64,000 nt of DNA from Lodderomyces elongisporus (Eukaryota > Ascomycota > Pichiomycetes > Serinales > Debaryomycetaceae). The DNA lies in assembly GCF_030384665.1 (NCBI RefSeq), contig NC_083674.1, positions 1,178,001 to 1,242,000 on the forward strand, written 5' to 3'. The position numbers and the translations under genes are program-made. Positions 39,591 to 48,044 of the stretch are shown here, piece after piece (position 1 is the first letter of the stretch; every line of letters starts with the position of its first letter). Below the pieces are notes generated by a model. That model made no database searches and was not told the origin of the DNA. It was given only the letters and a program-made list of their open reading frames with translations.

Positions 39591-41792
39591 CTACTTTGCG
39601 TGTTGTCCGTGTCTAGAAAACTGACTGTGTTTGCCAACTGATGTCATTCTTGTATTTGAAGGTCTGGTATTTTCCAGAGCTCCTGATGTTGACTTGTTTG
39701 GACTCAGACTCGATGCAATGGAAAAAATTGCATCTTGCCAAATTCTATTAACCGTGCCAGCGGCCTCACTCCTTTTCTCCTTGTATGCTGGTGCAAAGTC
39801 ATTGAAGTCGTTTGCTATTGACTGATTGTTGTTACCACGTTTGTTATTTCTCTTTTCAATTTTGATCTCTGATTCCCCAGCACCAGTCGATATTCTTTTT
39901 AAACTTTCGGCCATGGGATTGTGATGTCTTCTGACGTTCAAGTATTCTCTATTTAGCCGCTCAAACTCGGTACGAGACTGGATCGAAGTTTGGTGTATAT
40001 TTTGCACAAAATTCTGTATACTATGTGCATTTATTGGCAGATCCAGCGCTGGCGTAAAATTGAAGCCACTCAATCCATTTACACCTCCGGGAGTAATAGG
40101 AGTCATTGGCTTGATGTAATTGTTTGATGCAACTGTACCTGTGCCTGCTGCTCCGCTTAAGCCTCCGACACCTCCCCCTCCTCCTCCAAATACATGACCA
40201 TAGCCATAATCACGCAAACTTCCATTACTATTGTAACTATTGGAGAACATCAAATTGTTCAAAGATAAACTGGAAAAGTTCCCAAGTTTCGGATGGTCCA
40301 TGTTTGCCACGTCCATTAAAGAGCTTTCTCTCTGCAACCACAATTTCTGTTGTGTTCTGGTCTCGATGTTTTTTGAAGACCCGTGATCTGATGCAAAGGA
40401 TGGGGTGGAGCCAGACTTGTTTATGTCATTAAGTAATTTTGATTGATCATGACGTTCACGCTCAAATGTAGTGTCCATTCTCCGTCGCAGAGGCTGTTGT
40501 TGTGGCTGGTGATGTGGTCGTTGTTGCAGTGGAGCTTGCGTAGGCGGTGCTTGTTGTGCTTGTTGTGCTTGTTGTGCTTGTTGTGCTTTTTGTACCTGGT
40601 TCTGTTGTGCTGGGCCATTGATTTGCAGTTTGTATTGATCATTTGTTCGCTGAAGGTTAGACATTATCGTTTGGTCAGGTTGGTAGGAGTTTCGCTGGCT
40701 AATATTTTGACTGGTAATCACCGGCTCTGCGGCCCTATTTTTTTCGCTTTGAGGGTCAATGGGATTAGCTTTAAATGAAATACCCAGTGTTTCCAGAACG
40801 TTTGTATTGCGATGCTTGAAACCTGTTGAGATAGTTTCTTTAATTCCAACTGGGTCAATCTTTCTTACAACACCTGTCGATTGTGAAAGAAGTAATGAGC
40901 CCCCATAAAGGTTTGCTGCTTGCGATAAATCGTCGGTTGAGCTTTGTGTTGAATGGATCGGTGGTACTGCTCCTCTACCACCATCACCATTATAATCACG
41001 AGCGTCGTTTTTGCCATCGTTGTTACCAATGTTCCTGTTGCTGCTGCTGCTGTTGTTGATGTTGTTGATGTTGTTGTTGTTACTACTAAAAGTTTCTGGT
41101 CTTGAATAACTTGTCTCTTGTAGCACTTCAAGTTTGGGTTCCGTTTGTGGCGTTGGGTCGGGAACCATTCTATTGATTTGTTCATAAAGGCTAGGCACAT
41201 TGGGTTGAAATGTCAGTCCAACAGTAGATACTGTTTCTTGGCTATCAAATCTTTCTGGAGCTGGTGCATTGGGCTCAGTACCAGCATCACCTAAATCCTC
41301 GTACTCGTCATCGTTCTCATCGTCATCATGAAGTCGCATGATGGGCTTTGATGCTTTCAACTTGATGTTTGATGACATTGCTTTCAACGATGTGTTGGAT
41401 TTGTTTGATTTGAGAGACTGATTTGACATTGTCTTTGTTAATGGCTGTAATCCGGCAACTTTCGTGAATGACCGATTGCTTCTTTTCAATGCTGCATTTT
41501 GCCGTTTCATTAAACCATCTGTGGATTTCGACCTATTCAAATTCGGTCTTGCTGTTGCCAACGCCGATGCTGAGGCCGAGGCTGAGGCTGACAGTTTGTT
41601 GAGTAGCTTGTTGTGAGATGAGGAACGATGGTGTGATTTCAATCGCGCTGAATGCGGTCTCTTGTGTGTAACACTTAAGCTGGGGAGCTCATCTGAAGCT
41701 TGTGTCAGATTGGAACTTACTGACTCTTCCGAAGGTAGTCTTGACACTGTAGATGGTGGATTATTTGCATTTCCACGCTCATTGGTAGACAT
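39591..41792 (-). CDS. TCO89: TORC1 subunit Tco89
   Basis: 733 residues, mostly disordered and Ser/Asn-rich as in Tco89, the non-essential yeast-specific TORC1 component at the vacuole and a PI3P effector. Short blocks shared with remembered S. cerevisiae Tco89 appear in the same order: LLLSQSTGVVRKID (301-313), RTQQKLWLQRESSLMD (479-494), EFERLNREYLNVRRHHNP (609-626) and a C-terminal VNRIWQDAIFS. Between these lie a QQA repeat (401-415), an Ala-Ser repeat (69-78) and a Gly tract (536-541). N-terminal basic Ser motifs (for example NRSKSTDGL) could be kinase targets (inference). ATG at 41792. Confidence 0.93.
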   Translation of the reverse strand: MSTNERGNANNPPSTVSRLPSEESVSSNLTQASDELPSLSVTHKRPHSARLKSHHRSSSHNKLLNKLSASASASASALATARPNLNRSKSTDGLMKRQNAALKRSNRSFTKVAGLQPLTKTMSNQSLKSNKSNTSLKAMSSNIKLKASKPIMRLHDDDENDDEYEDLGDAGTEPNAPAPERFDSQETVSTVGLTFQPNVPSLYEQINRMVPDPTPQTEPKLEVLQETSYSRPETFSSNNNNINNINNSSSSNRNIGNNDGKNDARDYNGDGGRGAVPPIHSTQSSTDDLSQAANLYGGSLLLSQSTGVVRKIDPVGIKETISTGFKHRNTNVLETLGISFKANPIDPQSEKNRAAEPVITSQNISQRNSYQPDQTIMSNLQRTNDQYKLQINGPAQQNQVQKAQQAQQAQQAQQAPPTQAPLQQRPHHQPQQQPLRRRMDTTFERERHDQSKLLNDINKSGSTPSFASDHGSSKNIETRTQQKLWLQRESSLMDVANMDHPKLGNFSSLSLNNLMFSNSYNSNGSLRDYGYGHVFGGGGGGVGGLSGAAGTGTVASNNYIKPMTPITPGGVNGLSGFNFTPALDLPINAHSIQNFVQNIHQTSIQSRTEFERLNREYLNVRRHHNPMAESLKRISTGAGESEIKIEKRNNKRGNNNQSIANDFNDFAPAYKEKRSEAAGTVNRIWQDAIFSIASSLSPNKSTSGALENTRPSNTRMTSVGKHSQFSRHGQHAK

Positions 41793-43363
41793 CTCAATTG
41801 GAAGTAAAATAAAAATTCAAAAAAAAAAAAAAAACAAAAATACAAAAAAGGAGGAAAGAAAAAACTAGATTTGGGTGTAAAAAGGAGAGTGAGCAAAATG
41901 TGGTAACTAGTGTATATTGTTTATGTTCTTAAACAGGGCAAAAAAACAAAGACGGGAACGTTGATATATTGACGTTTGAAAATTTCTTAAAACCTTTTGA
42001 CTCCACTTTACTTTTGAATTTTGCGCTTTATTCTGGTAATGTATCGCTGTTTATTCCTGCATCACGAGTGCGGAATTGACGACCCATCATCATGAATCTT
42101 CAAAATCAACATATAGAGTATCACGTGCCTCGCAACCGATATTTATCATTCTCACTAGGGCCTTTTTCTTTCTTTCTTTTGTTTTTTTTTTTTCTTTCTT
42201 TTTGCTTTGGCACCTGTGCCAGGTCATTGTATACAGAGAAAGTGAGAAAGTGAATATTTCAGTTTCCCATAAAAAAATGTATTTCCGAAATTGAACTTAT
42301 AGCAAATATTTACATGTCAAATGCTTACTATTCTCCCGTCTCCTCCCCCCCTCCCCCCGCTTCTTCTTGATCTTGCCCCCTCTTCTCCACATTCCCTTCT
42401 ATTTTGTCTTTAAGAGCGGTATTTTTTAAAAAAAAATAAGAAATAATCTGTAGATGGTTTCCAGTGCAAAAACAATTGGTTATTAAAGAACAAAAGAACA
42501 AGGAAAGGAAAGGAAAGCAAAAGGAAAGCAGCATAGAGATCAAAGACAATTCGTGATGTGAAGAGGGTAAGACCAACTTTGCCTGATACAGAAACGGCTC
42601 GGCTTATTAAAAACTCGTGTCTTCTCCTCTTTTTTTGCCATTTATCTATATGGATTCTCTTATCACATCTTTATTGTTGTTATTGTTGTTTTTGTTATTG
42701 ATGTTTTTATTGTTGTTTGTGTTTTTTTTTTTGCTTTTACGTTTTGAGAATGAGCTACCGGCAAAACGAAATAATGGTCTGGTGGAGTAATAAATACCAT
42801 ACCACGTGTGTAATCATTTGCATAGTATGCGATTGTTAGAGTAGAGAAGAGTTTGGACTAGGAATTTGAAGTTGATTCGGATACTTCCTTTCAAAGTTTA
42901 ACTTGTGAGTTATGAAATGTTATAGAGAAGCAGGCTATTTCTTTTCTTTTTTTTTTGGCTTTAAGCCTCTCCAACCCGTCCCATGCTTTGTCTGCTTCTC
43001 CCACGTTGTAGAATTGAATTCAATGTTGATCCTAAAAATTCAAGAGCAGTTGTATCTCAATTAATGATACATTAAGCTTTCAATTTTGCTAACCATAGGT
43101 AATTTTTACATAATTCATTGCTAATAACAAGGTCCGTGATTTTCATATTTTTCTTTTCTTTTCATCAATAAACATTGTATCAGACCTGTGAAGTAGCATT
43201 TGAATATATGGAAGGCTTTTTGGTTCTTCCTCAATTTCGTTCTCTTTTCTTTTCAGAATTTTACATATTTTGTTAAGTTTAAACGGATATTCAGCTTTAA
43301 CCAAAAATGTATAGCATTGTGCTTTTGAGAGTTGAAGAAATTGTTTTCTTTTACCACTTCTTT

Positions 43364-43380
43364 CCCCCCCCCCCCCCCCC
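43364..43380. repeat. Homopolymer C17 tract
   Basis: Seventeen consecutive C (G on the minus strand), exceptional in this AT-rich DNA. The length may be uncertain from sequencing. Confidence 0.85.
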
Positions 43381-43550
43381 TTCTTCCGTTACATTCCATT
43401 CAAAAATACATAAAAACCCATCACCATGTTGAAATTGAAGCTCGTATATATTTCAGTTTGAAAGTTTCAACAAACAATTCAACTGGTGTATTAAAAAAAA
43501 GGAAATAAAAAAATTTTTAAAACATTTAAAAATTATTGTAATCGTCAAAG

Positions 43551-43580
43551 CTAAGCTAAGCTAAGCTAAGCTAAGCTAAG
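43551..43580. repeat. CTAAG pentanucleotide tandem array
   Basis: Six exact CTAAG units, extended on both sides by partial units (AAG on the left, CTT on the right). Each junction makes an AGCT palindrome. Confidence 0.92.
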
Positions 43581-44482
43581 CTTTGTTTTGTGTCATCATC
43601 TTTTCATATTGGAATCAGTAGCATTCATCCAATCTTTTCAGTGGATGAATTTCCTGATCATTTTTTGTATTGTTTTGTTTGGTTTTGTTCTGATAAATAA
43701 ACAAAAACCCTACTAGTTCCTTTCAAGCTATTATATCCATCAAAATCTTCTATGTCACAAGATATCATAAGTTAGGCTTGCAAAGCATTTAAACAACTGG
43801 ATTATGTCCCAATGATAGGATAAATTGCTAAGTTTCTATTCTTTCTGCCCTATCTTTCCAACTGTAGAACAAAACAACCCCAAATTGTTTTCCAACCCTT
43901 TACACTATTGTTACCGTGCACTCTGTTGTTTGTATTTTTCAAACCTAAGATAACAATACAAAAGCAGATCAACTATTGTCAATTCTTCCCCCTTTCCTTT
44001 CTTTAAATTTTTTTTTTTCTTTTTTTGAATAACTTTTAATTAATTGGAATGATATTTACTTTTTTGTCCATACGAACATCATAACCCAAAATTTACAACA
44101 CGTGCCCATTATTACTCATCTTAATGCATTCATTTAGTCTGACGAATGGGGGCAGATGATGAACATTTTTGGCAAATTCAAGAGAGTAATTATTATGAAA
44201 AGAAAAAAATGAGAAAAGAAAAATTCCAAAAATCCAAAAATCCAAAAAACCGATTTCGCAGCCACATGAACAATAAAGAGGTGGAAAAGAAATTGTACAA
44301 TCTAAGTCAGGAGAAATAGTTTGTGAACTCTACTACTTTCCATTTTTTTTTGGTTCGGGGTATAAAATGGTTTGCATATCTTCCCACTTTTTCACGATAT
44401 AAACATCATGAACAATTAATTAACCGTTTAGTTGATTGACTAAACTACTGACTTGGCCCGAAAGTAAAGAGAAAAAAAAAAG

Positions 44483-44522
44483 ACTAAAAGATTAAAAGAT
44501 TAAAAGATTAAAAGATTAAAAA
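44483..44522. repeat. ATTAAAAG octamer tandem repeat
   Basis: Five units (first is ACTAAAAG, last truncated) within the leader 45-85 bp before the phosphodiesterase ATG. Confidence 0.85.
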
Positions 44523-44566
44523 AAATTCAAATATATATATACATATATGAAAACCTGTTGGAAAAG

Positions 44567-46684
44567 ATGTTGAAACACAACATTATTGCGCTTATTTTGT
44601 TCTTATCGTGTACAGTGATTTGTCACACGATTCCCGGGATTGACTCACTTCATGCCCAAACATTAGATAAAAGAAATGTTGATATTGAAGCTGTTTACGA
44701 AAATATGGATATAGATGATACTGATTTCATATCATATCATCTTCGTGAGATTGCCAAGTTCAATGGCACCAAGTGCGAGAACTGTAAACTGAGAATTAGG
44801 TATTCACAAAATTTGCTACAGGAACAAGAAGACAAAAAACACTTGATTTCATTGTTGCTTTACAAGTACTGTCTAAATGCAAATAACCAGAGCTATACAA
44901 AATGCAACAACATAGATTTGTTCGTCACGACCGATGCTAAAAACTTTGAAACCAATCAAGGCTGGGAGAGCGGCACAAGTACCGCGTCGTCGCTTAACTT
45001 TTGGGATAATGATTTCCTCCATTTGCTAGCAAACTTCAACACAAGCAGTGACCTTGACTTGGAATATTATTGCTTTTTCAAACAATCAGCTTGTCCATTG
45101 CCCAAAACTCAGGATGTTGAAGAATTGTACGGTGTTAGTAATTGGTGGCCAGAGAAACAGCCCAAACACTATTCTGAACCTCAATACAACCAAGAAAACT
45201 TGGAACGGTTCAACGTGTTGCACATTAGTGATTTCCATCTCCAACAGAGGTACCAAGTTGGTGCAGAAAGCAATTGTACTTCTGCTCCATGTGCTTTACC
45301 CGAATCATACAATGCAGTGTTGCCCAAATCAGACTACAATTTTACCACTGCGTTTAAAAAGGCCAACCCCGGCATTGATGTAGGAGACATAAGATTTTCA
45401 TTTTATCCCTATGCACATTATGACGAAAACGATCAATATACTCCAGGCGAATACTACGACTACCCCAAATATAGAGGTTGGAACTTTAACAACTTTCCAG
45501 CAACAACGTTCGGAAGTTACTTATCCGATTCTCCTGAAATCTTATTGAATAACTCTCTCAATTACATATCCAAAGCACACTCCAACGATAGTTTTGAGTT
45601 TGCCATCTTTACCGGTGACTTGGTTGATCATGACAAAATTCATTGCACGCCAAACCTCACAAAGGAAGAAGAAGTAAAGTCATTGAAAATTATGAAACAT
45701 TACTTGAAAAACTTGACGGTATTGCCAGCATTGGGCAATCACGATACTTTTCCTTATGGCCAATTGTCGCCTATAAAATACGATTTCAATAACTCATATG
45801 ATTGGACCCTGGATTTAATGGCTGATCTTTGGGTTGGTAATGGCTGGTTCAATGAAACCCAAGGTGACACTATTAGAAGCCATTATGCCGGCTTCTCGTA
45901 TGTGACCAAGCGTGGTCTCAAAATTGTTGGTTTAAACTCAAATTGTTATTACCAAAAAAACTTGTGGTCATACATTAATCTTGAACTGGATGGTGATATA
46001 TTTGGTCAATGGAAGTTTTTGATAGATGAATTAGTTGAATCTGAGCAGAGGGGACAAAGGGTTTGGATCATGGCCCACATTCCAGTGAGTGACTATGATG
46101 CATTACCGTTGCAATCACGTATATTTGGTAAAATTGTTGAACGATTTTCGCCATACACGATTGCTGGAATATTTTACGGCCATACCCATAGAGATATCTT
46201 TAGTGTGTTGTACAACGACGATGGCGATGACAATAAAGAACCAATCAACATGGCATGGATAAGCCAGTCAATTACTCCCTATTCAAATTTTAACCCATCA
46301 TGGAGGTATTATGAAGTTGAAGATCAAAGCTTCAACATCTTGAATGCCTATAATTACTATACCAAATTGAACAACACTTTTATCAATGCTGGTGCCGAGC
46401 CAGCATGGGAGTTTGAGTACTCTGCGCGTACATTTTATGACCCGCAGGATACTTGGGGGTCGAACAATCCCTTAAATGCCACCTTTTGGAACAGATATGT
46501 GGCTGAGAAATTGGGAAATAAAAGTGAAATTGGTTTCAATCAAAAATTCACTGAGTTGCAGTATAGGTGGGGACCAGGCATGCCCAATTGTACAAATGGT
46601 ACAACCTTATCTGACAATTGCTATTCTGAAAATTACTGTGTCACCAACTTTTACAGCGACCTCAATTACTACTGTCAAAGTTGA
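44567..46684 (+). CDS. Secreted acid sphingomyelinase-like phosphodiesterase
   Basis: 705 residues from ATG 44567; the frame extends three codons upstream only to a TTG. There is a signal peptide (about 1-20) and a probable Kex2 pro-site at LDKR (33-36). A calcineurin-like metallophosphoesterase domain of the ASM type follows: VLHISDFHLQQRY (metal-binding D and H), FAIFTGDLVDHD, LPALGNHDTFPYG, WIMAHIPVSDYD and FYGHTHRDIF, which together supply the usual D/H/N/H ligands. A saposin-like Cys region precedes it and many N-x-S/T sequons are present. Cysteines continue to the end (NCYSENYCVTNFYSDLNYYC); no GPI signal or C-terminal membrane span is seen, so it is probably vacuolar or secreted. Candida species carry similar sphingomyelin phosphodiesterase-like genes. 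The exact substrate is unknown. Confidence 0.88.
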   Translation: MLKHNIIALILFLSCTVICHTIPGIDSLHAQTLDKRNVDIEAVYENMDIDDTDFISYHLREIAKFNGTKCENCKLRIRYSQNLLQEQEDKKHLISLLLYKYCLNANNQSYTKCNNIDLFVTTDAKNFETNQGWESGTSTASSLNFWDNDFLHLLANFNTSSDLDLEYYCFFKQSACPLPKTQDVEELYGVSNWWPEKQPKHYSEPQYNQENLERFNVLHISDFHLQQRYQVGAESNCTSAPCALPESYNAVLPKSDYNFTTAFKKANPGIDVGDIRFSFYPYAHYDENDQYTPGEYYDYPKYRGWNFNNFPATTFGSYLSDSPEILLNNSLNYISKAHSNDSFEFAIFTGDLVDHDKIHCTPNLTKEEEVKSLKIMKHYLKNLTVLPALGNHDTFPYGQLSPIKYDFNNSYDWTLDLMADLWVGNGWFNETQGDTIRSHYAGFSYVTKRGLKIVGLNSNCYYQKNLWSYINLELDGDIFGQWKFLIDELVESEQRGQRVWIMAHIPVSDYDALPLQSRIFGKIVERFSPYTIAGIFYGHTHRDIFSVLYNDDGDDNKEPINMAWISQSITPYSNFNPSWRYYEVEDQSFNILNAYNYYTKLNNTFINAGAEPAWEFEYSARTFYDPQDTWGSNNPLNATFWNRYVAEKLGNKSEIGFNQKFTELQYRWGPGMPNCTNGTTLSDNCYSENYCVTNFYSDLNYYCQS

Positions 46685-46870
46685 GTTTGAATGGTAGAGG
46701 CTGAAAAAAATTTTTTAGAGATTGAATGCTAGTGGTTGCAAAGAAAGAGATTTATGGTTGTTGTTTTTCTATTCCGTTATGATGTGTTTTGTTTTGTTTT
46801 GATATCATGTGTTTTGTAATGTGATTTCTTTATTCGCTCAGTATTTCACCCTTCTTTCTGTTCCCCGTTT

Positions 46871-47041
46871 TGATACTTTTAAACTATGAAAAACAAAAGT
46901 TTTGTAAATTTTTCCTCGTTATATATTCTCCCAACTCGTATATAAATTCAAAGTGTATGACTACGCTAGCCTTCAGGATTTGTATAGGTAATCAATCTTC
47001 ACTTCGATAGTAAAAGTTTCACATTTCAAGGACCGTAGACA
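46871..47041 (-). repeat. Left (3') LTR-like repeat
   Basis: 171 bp, starting TGATACTTT and ending ACA in plus orientation. It shares with the right copy TGATACTTT, CTATGAA, TTATATATTCT(C/T)CCAA(C/T)TC, ATTCAAA, GCTAGC and TGTATAG(G/C)TAAT in the same order and spacing. On the minus strand it starts TGT, preceded by GGGTGGA. Confidence 0.75.
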
Positions 47042-47059
47042 TCCACCCTTGAACCTCTT

Positions 47060-47600
47060 TTTTTGTTAATTAAAAATTGTACGTAAATTTCTTGAATTGC
47101 ACATATTGCGGCTTTCTTATTGTATTAGTAAACATGTCGGCCATTTGCGACTTAGTTAATAAATATTCTACTTTTGCAACAAGGTTTCTGATGGAATCAC
47201 AACGAATACCAAAATTCTTGTCCTCATAGGTAAACACTGAGTACTTTATTATACTAATGGTATATTTAATGGTTTCATAAATAATTTTCGGACTAAGTTG
47301 AACATCAAACTCTTGGAATACGCCACTTAACTACATAATATCATCAATGGCCTCACTAAGTGAGGCACATTCTGCTTTGATTTGTGCTTATTGAAACAAC
47401 AGATTGTTTCCTCGAACTCCAAGTAATGGGTCTATCTGCATATATGAACACATAAACGGAATTTGGCCATTGTTAGACTTTATCATTTGCCCAATCAGCA
47501 TCACAATACGTTTCGGCTAAAATTTCTTTGTTTTCATTTTTACTAAACTGCATTTTCTCTTGTTCCTTTAAGATACCTCAATGAATATAGAAAGTGATTC
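47060..47600 (-). pseudogene. Copia pol remnant (end of RT and RNase H)
   Basis: Minus-strand translation in shifting frames gives canonical copia pieces in the right order: LRYLKGTREN (47549-47581, the RT/RNase H junction), TYCDADWANDK (about 47480-47512), PITWSSRKQSVVSIST, then after a frameshift AECASLSEAIDD, and finally LTKSQMADMFTNTIRKPQ (about 47090-47160). Stop codons and frameshifts break it, so it is inactive. Confidence 0.85.
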
Positions 47601-48044
47601 TAGTTTGTTTTCAAACCCCAATTTACGATGTGTAATACCTCGATAAGTATACCCAAAAGCATCAAGACATATCAAATTTATAAAATATGAATGCCGTTAT
47701 TTCCTCTTTTAGCCACCACATGCGAATATTCTATACCAATAGTAGTTAACAGAAAAAAAAAAATGAAAAATTTAACGTTCTATTGCACATCAAAAGCTTT
47801 CTGGTACTTGATGCAGTCTGTAACAGTTCCGTAATACCTTTGTCTTCGTTTTTGGAATTCTTGACTACTCTACTTTCACCGCCACCCAAATCTAACAACG
47901 TAACTGTTAATGAATTAGTTGATATTGCAAAGAGGTACTCCTGCAATACATATATGAAATGACTCATTTTGTATCATCTATATTTTTTTTATAATTTGTA
48001 TTACAAATGTGACCGCCAAATGAGTTCCATAACATGCATCCGCC
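47601..48044 (-). other. Element interior, unassigned
   Basis: 444 bp between the pol scrap and the gag-like ORF. A 73-codon ATG frame lies at 47746-47967 on the same strand (ends in poly-Phe from an A run); it resembles no copia domain that I recognise and is not called as a gene. 47600-47740 probably carries further degraded RT. Confidence 0.4.

Larger units (their letters stand above)
41793..44566. other. Long gene-free region TCO89 / phosphodiesterase
   Basis: 2.8 kb with no credible ORF. It contains three CACGTG palindromes (42122, 42803, 44099), a 17-C run (43364-43380), a CTAAG tandem array (43551-43580), a hairpin ATTCATCC/GGATGAAT (43623-43650), ATTAAAAG repeats (44483-44522) and TATAAAA at 44361-44367, about 200 bp upstream of the downstream gene. 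Some stretches (42840-43130, 43600-43960) are of normal complexity and could hide an RNA gene. Confidence 0.6.
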
